From NCBI RefSeq assembly GCF_047730165.1, contig NZ_CP159834.1, positions 2,728,001 to 2,792,000 of the forward strand: a DNA stretch of 64,000 nucleotides. The letters run 5' to 3'. The notes beneath the pieces were generated by a model that worked only from the letters and a program-made list of their open reading frames with translations, did not search any database and was not told the DNA's origin. Origin of the DNA: Patiriisocius sp047730165 (GTDB lineage Bacteria; Bacteroidota; Bacteroidia; Flavobacteriales; Flavobacteriaceae). Numbering within the stretch: position 1 is the first letter of the stretch; each line of letters starts with the position of its first letter. Positions 1 to 7,254 of this stretch are shown here, one piece after another. Both the position numbers and the translations under genes were made by a program.

Positions 1-340
1 CATCGTGTAAGACTGAAAATATATTAAAATCGTCTTTGTTCTCAAACTTCGGCATACGATTGTTTTTTCTGAAATGATCTATTACCAAATTATGAGCTAT
101 ACGCATCACCCATGGTAAAAATTTACCTTCCTCATTATACTTACCCCGCTTGAGGGTTTTTATGACTTTGATAAAAGTATCTTGAAAAACATCTTCCGCG
201 ACATCACGATTATATACTTTAGAGTATATAAAACTGTAGATTCTTTGCTTGTGACGTGTAACTAGTTCACCTAGGGCAGACTCATCACCTTTCATGTATG
301 CACTTACTAAAAGCGCATCGGAGTTAGGGGTTTTATTCAT
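1..340 (-). CDS. ECF-type RNA polymerase sigma factor (3' end outside window)
   Basis: The reading frame on the minus strand opens with ATG at 340 (MNKTPNSDALL...) and runs off the left edge, so only about 113 residues are visible. They contain a complete sigma-70 region 2: an RIYSFIY core-binding segment, the acidic VAEDVFQDTFIKV motif, then FLPWVMRIAHNLVIDHFRK, which is the -10 recognition helix of ECF factors. Region 4 lies outside the window. No anti-sigma gene is visible on this side. The upstream leader holds an 8-bp inverted repeat (363-389). The target regulon cannot be told from the sequence. Family assignment is firm; the subgroup is unknown. Confidence 0.93.
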   Translation of the reverse strand, partial: MNKTPNSDALLVSAYMKGDESALGELVTRHKQRIYSFIYSKVYNRDVAEDVFQDTFIKVIKTLKRGKYNEEGKFLPWVMRIAHNLVIDHFRKNNRMPKFENKDDFNIFSVLHD

Positions 341-362
341 AACGTACTTTTGTTTTAAAAAT

Positions 363-389
363 TAAACAACTATGTAATTTGGTTGTTTA
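363..389. repeat. 8-bp inverted repeat in the sigma factor leader
   Basis: TAAACAAC (363-370) and GTTGTTTA (382-389) are perfect complements separated by 11 nt, about 23 nt upstream of the sigma factor start. It could be an operator or just an AT-rich hairpin. Nothing else supports a function. Confidence 0.3.
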
Positions 390-560
390 GTCGTTCTTTT
401 AAAATTTTTTAAAGTATTGTTATGCTATAGGCTCCTGTTTTATGAATGTGATTAATTAGTCGTAAATATAATAACTTTAATCCGACAAAAGCAAAAAAAA
501 ATCAAACTTTCATTAAAAAAAATATAATTAGCCCTGCGTGTGACCTCCACTACTAAGTAG

Positions 561-568
561 TATCTTTG
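561..568 (+). promoter_or_regulatory. Bacteroidetes -7 element for uvrA
   Basis: TATCTTTG matches the Bacteroidetes TAnnTTTG -7 box and lies 30 nt upstream of the uvrA start. No convincing TTTG -33 box is seen at 19-21 nt spacing, so the call rests on the -7 element and its position. Confidence 0.5.
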
Positions 569-598
569 CGGAAATAAAGAAAAAAGACATTAATTCTT

Positions 599-3376
599 TT
601 GGCAACAAAGACCGCAGATACTAAGAATAACATCATCATTAAGGGTGCAAAATTGCATAACCTTAAAAATATTGATGTCACCATACCACGTAATAAACTA
701 GTTGTAATTACCGGACTTTCTGGAAGTGGGAAATCAAGTCTTGCGTTTGATACCCTCTACGCAGAAGGACAACGCAGGTATGTAGAAAGTCTCTCGTCTT
801 ACGCACGTCAATTTTTAGGACGGCTCAATAAACCAAAGGTAGATAGTATAAAAGGTATCTCTCCAGCCATTGCTATTGAACAAAAAGTAAATTCTACCAA
901 TCCACGATCTACCGTGGGTACTACTACCGAGATTTACGATTACTTAAAATTATTATACACCCGTATTGGTAAAACAATTTCGCCAGTTTCTGGACAAGTA
1001 GTTAAAAAAGATACGGTTACAGATGTCATTACTTACATAAAGACCTTAAAGGAAGGAGAGAGACTCCTCCTCCTCGCTCCTATTCATCTTGAGGAAGGTA
1101 GAACGATAGAGAATAAATTACAAGCGCTGGCACAACAAGGCTACGCCCGCGTGAAACTAGATGGAGTAGTCACAAGAATTGACGAGATAAAAGGCAGAAA
1201 AATTTCCGAAGCAATTGAGCTTGTGGTGGATCGGGTCGTAATGAAGCACGATGAAGATTTTTATAATCGCCTGGCAGACGCCACGCAGATTGCTTTTTAT
1301 GAAGGAAAAGGAGAATTGTTTCTTGAGAATCTTAACGGTGGAAATGTTAGAGAATTCAACAATCGTTTTGAATTAGATGGACTTAGTTTTGTGGAACCTA
1401 ATGTACATTTATTCAGTTTCAATAATCCATTTGGAGCTTGTCCTACTTGCGAAGGTTACGGCGATGTCATTGGGATCGATGACGAACTAGTGATTCCAAA
1501 TACAGCGTTAAGTGTTTATGATAATGCTATTTTTCCTTGGCGTGGTGAGAGTATGGGCTGGTATCGCGATCAACTTATAAACAACGCATACAAGGCAGAT
1601 TTTCCTATCCACAAACCTTGGTTCGAGTTGACTAAAGCACAACAACAATTGGTTTGGGAAGGAAACAAAGACTTTGACGGGCTGAACACTTTCTTCAAAT
1701 TTCTCGAATCAAAGAGTTATAAGATACAGAACCGCGTGATGCTATCCCGGTATCGCGGAAAAACACTTTGTAATACTTGTAATGGGCGAAGACTTAGGCA
1801 AGAAGCAGAGTTTGTAAAAGTAGGCGGTGCTGCCATTCAAGATTTAGTAGCGCTACCTATTGATGAGGTGGCAGTATTTTTCAAAAAGCTAAAACTTGAC
1901 AAGTACGACACTCAGATTGCGAAGCGATTGCTTCTTGAGATTAATAATAGACTCTCCTTCTTAATGGATGTTGGGCTTAGCTATCTCACCCTAAACAGGA
2001 AATCAAACACGCTTTCTGGAGGAGAATCACAGCGCATAAACCTTGCGACAAGTCTGGGTTCTAGCTTAGTTGGCTCTATGTATATCTTAGACGAACCAAG
2101 CATAGGTTTACATCCTAAAGACACAGAGCGCTTAATTGTGGTGCTTAAATCGTTGCGTGATTTAGGCAACACTGTGATTGTTGTGGAGCACGATGAAGAC
2201 ATTATGAAAGCCGCAGATGAGATTATCGATATTGGTCCAGAAGCAGGAACCTTCGGTGGCGAAGTAGTAGCCACAGGTAATTTTGCTGAAATTTTAAAAA
2301 GCGAATCACTCACTGCACAATATCTAAACGGGAAAAAAGAAATAGCAGTTCCCCTTAGACGCCGAAACGTTAAGGATTTTATTGAAATAAAAGGTGCGCG
2401 CCAGAACAACCTTAAAAACATAGATGTTCAGTTTCCTGTAGGTGCCTTCACCGCGGTTACGGGAGTATCTGGAAGCGGAAAGAGTACATTGGTTCGTAAA
2501 ATTTTATACCCTGCCTTAGTCCGTGAAATAGCTGGTTTTGGTGAAAAGCCAGGACAGTTTACAAGTCTCGGCGGAAATTTTAAAGCGATAAAAACGGTAG
2601 AGTTTATTGACCAGAATCCTATAGGTCGATCCTCACGTTCTAATCCTGTGACATATATTAAAGCCTATGATGACATTAGAAACTTATTTGCGAGGCAGAA
2701 AGTATCTACGATCCGAAACTACAAGGCAAAACATTTCTCTTTTAACGTAGATGGCGGTCGTTGCGAAACCTGTAAAGGGGAAGGCGAAGTGACCATTGAA
2801 ATGCAATTTATGGCAGATGTGCAGCTGTTATGCGAGACCTGTAACGGGAAACGATTTAAGAAAGAAGTACTCGAAGTTACCTTCAATGATAAAAACATAG
2901 ACGACATTCTTACGATGACGGTAGAAGATGCCGTTGCCTTTTTTGAGACGCACGAAGAACAAAAAATAACAAAAAAATTAAAGCCGCTTAAAGATGTTGG
3001 CTTAGGCTATGTACAATTAGGACAGAGCTCCTCTACGCTATCTGGCGGAGAGGCGCAGCGTATTAAATTGGCCAGCTTTCTGGTAAAAGGAAACTCACCT
3101 GACAAGACCCTATTTATATTTGATGAGCCCACTACTGGATTACACTTTCACGATATCCAGAAACTACTCGCTTCCTTTTACGCACTCCTAGATAAAGGGC
3201 ATACTTTAATAGTAGTAGAGCACAACCTAGATTTAATTAAATGTGCAGACCACATTATAGATTTAGGCCCAGAAGGTGGAATTAGAGGTGGTCAAGTCAT
3301 CGCCCAAGGGACCCCAGAAGAATTAGCTAAAAACAAGAAGTCTTTTACTGCAGAATATCTGAGGGAAAAATTGTAG
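599..3376 (+). CDS. uvrA: Excinuclease ABC subunit A (UvrA)
   Basis: ATPase that scans DNA for damage with UvrB in nucleotide excision repair. It has two ABC modules: Walker A GLSGSGKSS (residues 39-47) and GVSGSGKST in the second half, signatures LSGGESQR and LSGGEAQR, and Walker B motifs YILDEPSIGLHP and FIFDEPTTGLHF. The C-terminal zinc finger has both CETC pairs. In the first module only one CxxC (281-284) of the usual four-cysteine finger is present; the first pair is replaced by a FELDGLSF segment. Length of 925 is close to the family norm (about 940). The start is TTG at 599, because the frame is closed by TAA at 575-577 and no ATG precedes the conserved IIIKGAKLHNLKNID. Confidence 0.97.
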   Translation: MATKTADTKNNIIIKGAKLHNLKNIDVTIPRNKLVVITGLSGSGKSSLAFDTLYAEGQRRYVESLSSYARQFLGRLNKPKVDSIKGISPAIAIEQKVNSTNPRSTVGTTTEIYDYLKLLYTRIGKTISPVSGQVVKKDTVTDVITYIKTLKEGERLLLLAPIHLEEGRTIENKLQALAQQGYARVKLDGVVTRIDEIKGRKISEAIELVVDRVVMKHDEDFYNRLADATQIAFYEGKGELFLENLNGGNVREFNNRFELDGLSFVEPNVHLFSFNNPFGACPTCEGYGDVIGIDDELVIPNTALSVYDNAIFPWRGESMGWYRDQLINNAYKADFPIHKPWFELTKAQQQLVWEGNKDFDGLNTFFKFLESKSYKIQNRVMLSRYRGKTLCNTCNGRRLRQEAEFVKVGGAAIQDLVALPIDEVAVFFKKLKLDKYDTQIAKRLLLEINNRLSFLMDVGLSYLTLNRKSNTLSGGESQRINLATSLGSSLVGSMYILDEPSIGLHPKDTERLIVVLKSLRDLGNTVIVVEHDEDIMKAADEIIDIGPEAGTFGGEVVATGNFAEILKSESLTAQYLNGKKEIAVPLRRRNVKDFIEIKGARQNNLKNIDVQFPVGAFTAVTGVSGSGKSTLVRKILYPALVREIAGFGEKPGQFTSLGGNFKAIKTVEFIDQNPIGRSSRSNPVTYIKAYDDIRNLFARQKVSTIRNYKAKHFSFNVDGGRCETCKGEGEVTIEMQFMADVQLLCETCNGKRFKKEVLEVTFNDKNIDDILTMTVEDAVAFFETHEEQKITKKLKPLKDVGLGYVQLGQSSSTLSGGEAQRIKLASFLVKGNSPDKTLFIFDEPTTGLHFHDIQKLLASFYALLDKGHTLIVVEHNLDLIKCADHIIDLGPEGGIRGGQVIAQGTPEELAKNKKSFTAEYLREKL

Positions 3377-3509
3377 TTTTTTATCTAAAAACTAATGTTA
3401 ATTAATTCTACCAATATCTATTCTGAAAACAAATTAATCACGACCAGGAAGCTCATCATTCGATAATTAACACGCCCATAATTCTTTCATAATTAACACC
3501 TTACGTTTT

Positions 3510-3524
3510 TGGCACGCTCATTGG
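3510..3524 (+). promoter_or_regulatory. sigma-54-like promoter (-24/-12)
   Basis: TGGCACG-CTCA-TTGG matches the sigma-54 consensus TGGCACG-N4-TTGCW except that the -12 GC is GG. The GG (3511-3512) to -12 spacing of 10 nt is canonical. It lies 66 nt upstream of the ATG at 3591. The same heptamer with the same spacing stands before the paralogous gene at 4617. Confidence 0.6.
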
Positions 3525-3590
3525 TTTATACAAAGCCAATAGCGCACATCTCATCGCTTTTAATGAGATATAACCCAAAACACAGTTATT

Positions 3591-4208
3591 ATGAAAAAAG
3601 TATTTTTACTAGTAGCCCTATTCCTAAGTGGAATCGCTATGCAGGCGGAAACAAATACCCATCCAGAAAATGTAACTATTAATCCAGGTAAGAAACATCG
3701 CTATACCAATGTTCAAGAAATAACATTTATTGAAAACGGTGTGCTTTATGCGGTGACTACCGGCGGCTCTTTTAGTTATGAGTTCTTGCATCCATCACAA
3801 AAAGACTACCGTCGCGGTGGACAAAAACAAGTGTTCTACAAGGATAAAAGAAGAAGTAATCATACGAACCACAACAACGGTCGTCGCACCAGAATAAAAA
3901 GAGATTATAATGGTAACATTATCTCTATAGGTCATTCTCAAATTACATACCAACGCAATGGTAAAGTAAAGCGTATAGGTAAAGTGCCACTTCAGTATTA
4001 TAGAAGTGCACTCATACAAGTTGGGAATATGGAAATCATCTATAACCTTCGTGGTAACATAAGATATACCTATGGGTTTATTAATCGTAAAAACAGGAAA
4101 CAATGGCACGATGATTGGTATACATATAGTGACGGACGAAGAGATAGAAATGATACTAATTGGAATAATCTAGAACGTCAACACAATAGAAAAAGAAAAA
4201 GTAAATAA
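3591..4208 (+). CDS. Secreted protein with 16-residue beta-type repeats, paralog of the next gene
   Basis: I do not recognise a named family. The 205-residue product has a Sec signal peptide (MKKVFLLVALFLSGIAMQAE) and is very basic. Residues about 105-162 hold three imperfect repeats of the form NG-x-I-x-x-IG-x-x-x-I-x-Y (NGNIISIGHSQITY, NGKVKRIGKVPLQY, ALIQVGNMEIIY), which suggests short beta hairpins like those of YD-type repeats. The tail is rich in Arg, Asn and Lys. The gene downstream at 4617 has the same architecture (signal peptide, EITFIENG/EVEFSVFPDG segment, same repeats, TGFIN/YGFIN), so the two are tandem paralogs. Probable site of action is the periplasm or cell surface. Function unknown. 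Confidence 0.85.
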   Translation: MKKVFLLVALFLSGIAMQAETNTHPENVTINPGKKHRYTNVQEITFIENGVLYAVTTGGSFSYEFLHPSQKDYRRGGQKQVFYKDKRRSNHTNHNNGRRTRIKRDYNGNIISIGHSQITYQRNGKVKRIGKVPLQYYRSALIQVGNMEIIYNLRGNIRYTYGFINRKNRKQWHDDWYTYSDGRRDRNDTNWNNLERQHNRKRKSK

Positions 4209-4232
4209 GTTTTTGGTTGGTTAGTTAATAAG

Positions 4233-4274
4233 TCCGCCGTAGTTCATCTTGAACACGGCGGATTTATGTTTTTT
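4233..4274 (+). terminator. Intrinsic terminator after the 3591 gene
   Basis: TCCGCCGT (4233-4240) pairs with ACGGCGGA (4255-4262), with a nested GTTCA/TGAAC stem in the loop, followed by TTTATGTTTTTT. It lies 24 nt after the stop codon. The 18 nt at 4210-4227 just before it recur after the stop of the paralog at 4617. Confidence 0.8.
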
Positions 4275-4542
4275 AGCTCGTTTGTGGGTAGCATCACGAA
4301 GGCGTCGTTATACGAGTCAGGAAAAATGACTCGGGATATAATTAATTTTACTAACACTGTTTACTGATAATGCCTTTGAAACTTTTTAAATTAAATTTCA
4401 ATAGAACCAAATGTAATAATGTCGTGATTCAATATATCACTAAGCATTTTCAAACCTATCACAAACTCAGATTCGATTATAAATTTAACATATTCCTGAA
4501 GTAATCACTCAAAACACCAGTAAACACTACATTCTCCATTTT

Positions 4543-4557
4543 TGGCACGCTCCTTGT
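4543..4557 (+). promoter_or_regulatory. sigma-54-like promoter (-24/-12)
   Basis: TGGCACG-CTCC-TTGT matches the sigma-54 consensus, with T in place of the last C of the -12 element. It lies 59 nt upstream of the ATG at 4617. It repeats the arrangement found upstream of the 3591 paralog. The rest of the 408-nt intergenic stretch (4209-4616) holds only the terminator and AT-rich sequence, which is where an enhancer-binding-protein site would be expected. Confidence 0.62.
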
Positions 4558-4616
4558 TTTATCTTAATCGTATTCAGCTTTCCAAAAAAGTTTACACAAT
4601 TTAAAACTTAAAAATT

Positions 4617-5912
4617 ATGAAAAAAGTAACAGCACTTTTGTTTAGTTTCCTCTTAGTAGGACTAACAGCAACGGCAGCATCAGTAAGCCCAGATGAAGAT
4701 GCAAGCAATAGAGGATATGGAAAAAGTTACATCTTTACAGAAGGGGAGGTAGAATTTTCAGTATTCCCAGATGGACAATTTGATTTTGTTTATGTGGGGT
4801 CCAATCAAGGATCTGATGTGAATATTTCAGTAAATGCTCCTGGAGCGAGTGTCTCTTACAACGCTGGTTACGATTATGAAGCATACGTGCAGTATGACGA
4901 TTATGGAGCGATTATCCAAATAGAAGATGTAGCAGTGTATTATGACGAAAATGGTAGAATCGTGCAAGCAGGAGACGTGGAGATTCGTTATCACAGAAAA
5001 CGTATTGTTACTGTAGGTGGATTATTTATTCACTATAACAGCTACGGTTACTATTCTCATCATACTGGATTTATAAACGCTTTTAATCCATACTATGTAT
5101 ACAGACCTTGGCACGTATTTTACTCGTTTCCATTTTATAATAACTGTGTAGTATATGACTATCCGTATAGAAGATTTTATACCCCTATTCGTTATAGCTA
5201 TTACAATCACACAAACTATTATAGCAATAGACATCGCGTGGCTTACCAGAACGGAAGAAGAGATTTTTACAGGCCTGGAAGTCGCACACACCACAGAGAT
5301 GGTCGTATAGCTAAGAACAGAGATTACAATCCTCGTAGAACAAATACTGCTGCGACAAATAACGCTAGAAGAGATCGCACAGATTATGCAAATGCAACAC
5401 GTGGCGATAGAAATAGTGCGCGTAATTCTAATAGAAGTGAATCTATAAACAATAGAGCTACAACTAAAGGAAGACCAGCTACTACTAGTAGAAATGATAA
5501 AAGAGATCGTAATGTATCAAGTCAATCTAAAGGAAGGTCAGCATCAAATAGAGGCGATATCTCTAGAAAAGGAGATAGATCTAAGTTATCTGTAAGTAGC
5601 AGACCTACGCAAGGAAGACCGAATGCACAACGCAACGCCCCGTCCTTTGCAAAAAGAGATCCAGTGGCAACATCTAAAGAACGTTCAGCTGTAAATAACA
5701 GGACATCTAAATTTAGCCGTCCTAAGGTGCAAAGCAGACCGGTAGCAAAAGCGCCGAGCAACAGAGAAAGCAATACGAATAGAAGCGTAACAAAGCCTTC
5801 TAGCTCAAGAAAAAATGCAGCAAAAAACTCAAGATCACGCACAAAAAGCAATGCTCCTAGTAGAAGCTCAAAATCAAAGTCGACTTCATCAAGAAGAGGC
5901 AGAGGATTATAA
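4617..5912 (+). CDS. Secreted protein with 16-residue repeats and long Arg/Ser-rich tail
   Basis: A 431-residue protein of no family I can name. It has a signal peptide (MKKVTALLFSFLLVGLTATAA), then an EVEFSVFPDGQFDF segment (44-57). Three repeats follow at about 92-143 (YGAIIQIEDVAVYY, NGRIVQAGDVEIRY, KRIVTVGGLFIHY). Next comes a Tyr/His-rich stretch (144-225), and the C-terminal 200 residues are low-complexity Arg/Ser/Asn/Lys. It is the longer paralog of the gene at 3591, and the basic tail is the main difference. A strongly basic exported tail could bind anionic polymers such as extracellular DNA, polysaccharide or LPS, but that is inference. It has its own sigma-54-like promoter and terminator. 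Confidence 0.86.
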   Translation: MKKVTALLFSFLLVGLTATAASVSPDEDASNRGYGKSYIFTEGEVEFSVFPDGQFDFVYVGSNQGSDVNISVNAPGASVSYNAGYDYEAYVQYDDYGAIIQIEDVAVYYDENGRIVQAGDVEIRYHRKRIVTVGGLFIHYNSYGYYSHHTGFINAFNPYYVYRPWHVFYSFPFYNNCVVYDYPYRRFYTPIRYSYYNHTNYYSNRHRVAYQNGRRDFYRPGSRTHHRDGRIAKNRDYNPRRTNTAATNNARRDRTDYANATRGDRNSARNSNRSESINNRATTKGRPATTSRNDKRDRNVSSQSKGRSASNRGDISRKGDRSKLSVSSRPTQGRPNAQRNAPSFAKRDPVATSKERSAVNNRTSKFSRPKVQSRPVAKAPSNRESNTNRSVTKPSSSRKNAAKNSRSRTKSNAPSRSSKSKSTSSRRGRGL

Positions 5913-5933
5913 GATTTTTTGGTTGGTTAGTTA

Positions 5934-5969
5934 GAAATCCCCGCGTGGCACATGCTGATCGGGGATTTC
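5934..5969 (+). terminator. Hairpin terminator between convergent genes
   Basis: GAAATCCCCG (5934-5943) pairs with CGGGGATTTC (5960-5969). It sits between the plus-strand gene ending at 5912 and the minus-strand gene ending at 5974, with Ts on the plus side, so it may serve both directions. The TGGCAC in its loop is not a promoter. Confidence 0.7.
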
Positions 5970-5973
5970 TCGT

Positions 5974-7254
5974 TTATAACGATTTGAGTAAAGTAGCCAT
6001 ATGCACAGTTAAATTTTCCCTACTGAAATGAGCTATTGATGCCCCATTGCTCTGCAGATCATCATGTAAGTATTGATTGTAGCATGCTAAAATATGTGCT
6101 TTTACAGCTGGTTTATTTAAAGGTGTAAAAAACCGACCGCTTTTTGTACTTCTCAAAATAGTCTCCATATCACTCCCTTCTGGACCGATAGCAATAATAG
6201 GACGACGGGCTTGTAAATACTCAAAAAGCTTACCCGGGATGATGGCTTTAGTTTCTGGACGGTCCATCTCTAGCAATAATAACAATTGTGAACTTCGTTG
6301 CAAATGCAGCGCATCTTCATGAGGAATGTACCCTTTCATTTCGGCTTGCTCAGTAAGTCCAAAAATTTCTAGACTATCCTTCACAGCATCACTGACGACT
6401 CCCGCAAAGACAAGTGACAAGTCTGTTGTAAAAGCACTATGTTCCTCTTTGAGCTCCCTGAGCGCTTCCCATAAAACAAGGGGGTTACGTTCTGTTAATA
6501 GAGAACCAATATGTGCAATAGAAAATGATTTATCTAAGCTAAGCTCCTGAAATTTTTGCTCCTCAAAACCGTTTGTAATCACTTCTATAGGTTGAGACGT
6601 AATGGCTTGAAATTCTTTTTTAGTCGTAGGACTTGTTACCGTGATCTGGTCTGCCTTGGTCAAAACCAAGCGCTCTAAATCCTTATGCTTTTTCTCTGAA
6701 GCCTTTGTCAATCGTAAGGATGTATGATAATGTATCGTCGTCCAAGGATCTCTAAAATCCGCCACCCAGCGAATCCCTAGTTTTTCCTTAAGCTGCATCC
6801 CAATAAGGTGCAAACTATGTGGAGGGCCCGTAGTGACAATCGTGTCAATATTATGTTCCACTAGATATTTAGATAAGAAGGAAACAGAAGGCTTCAACCA
6901 GCCTACTCTCGCATCTGGAATAAAAAGATTCCCTCGTACAAAAAGCATTAATTTTGAAAGTAAAGAAGGCTGCTGAGGCGTTATAATACCGCTACTCATT
7001 TTTTGCGTGTTCTTGCGTGAAAACAACTTTGCCAAACCATAGGGCTCCTTTATAGGTCGCTTAATGATGGTGGTTTCCTTGGGTATTTCCGAAGTAAAAG
7101 TTGTGTCCACTAATGGATAATGTGGATTTTCCGGAATGTAAACAAACGGTTCTATCCCATTTTCAGGAAAGTACTTTACAAACTTTAGCCAGCGCTGTAC
7201 CCCGGGTCCGCCTGCTGGTGGCCAATAATACGTTATGACCAGTACTTTTTTCAT
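5974..7254 (-). CDS. Glycosyltransferase, group 1 / GT4-like
   Basis: 426 residues that open with MKKVLVITYYWPPAGGPGVQRW, the typical N-terminal Rossmann start with the glycine-rich acceptor loop of flavobacterial GT4 enzymes. The C-terminal half has a donor-site segment (IPGKLFEYLQARRPIIAIGPEGSDM). It probably transfers a sugar to a surface polysaccharide or lipid from the cytoplasmic face; donor and acceptor cannot be read from sequence. It overlaps the upstream YfhO-type gene by 4 nt (ATGA at 7251-7254), so the two are co-translated. No other glycan genes flank the pair. Confidence 0.9.
   Translation of the reverse strand: MKKVLVITYYWPPAGGPGVQRWLKFVKYFPENGIEPFVYIPENPHYPLVDTTFTSEIPKETTIIKRPIKEPYGLAKLFSRKNTQKMSSGIITPQQPSLLSKLMLFVRGNLFIPDARVGWLKPSVSFLSKYLVEHNIDTIVTTGPPHSLHLIGMQLKEKLGIRWVADFRDPWTTIHYHTSLRLTKASEKKHKDLERLVLTKADQITVTSPTTKKEFQAITSQPIEVITNGFEEQKFQELSLDKSFSIAHIGSLLTERNPLVLWEALRELKEEHSAFTTDLSLVFAGVVSDAVKDSLEIFGLTEQAEMKGYIPHEDALHLQRSSQLLLLLEMDRPETKAIIPGKLFEYLQARRPIIAIGPEGSDMETILRSTKSGRFFTPLNKPAVKAHILACYNQYLHDDLQSNGASIAHFSRENLTVHMATLLKSL

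Noticed and set aside
1981..2421. 146-codon minus-strand frame inside uvrA
   Set aside because: Antisense to conserved UvrA signature and Walker B coding sequence; composition is that of a shadow frame.
5522..5851. 109-codon minus-strand frame
   Set aside because: Antisense to the Arg/Ser-rich tail of the 4617 gene; the Leu/Phe-rich product is the expected mirror of such a tail.
5945..5956. TGGCAC resembling a third sigma-54 site
   Set aside because: It lies in the loop of a terminator hairpin between convergent genes, with no gene downstream in the right direction.
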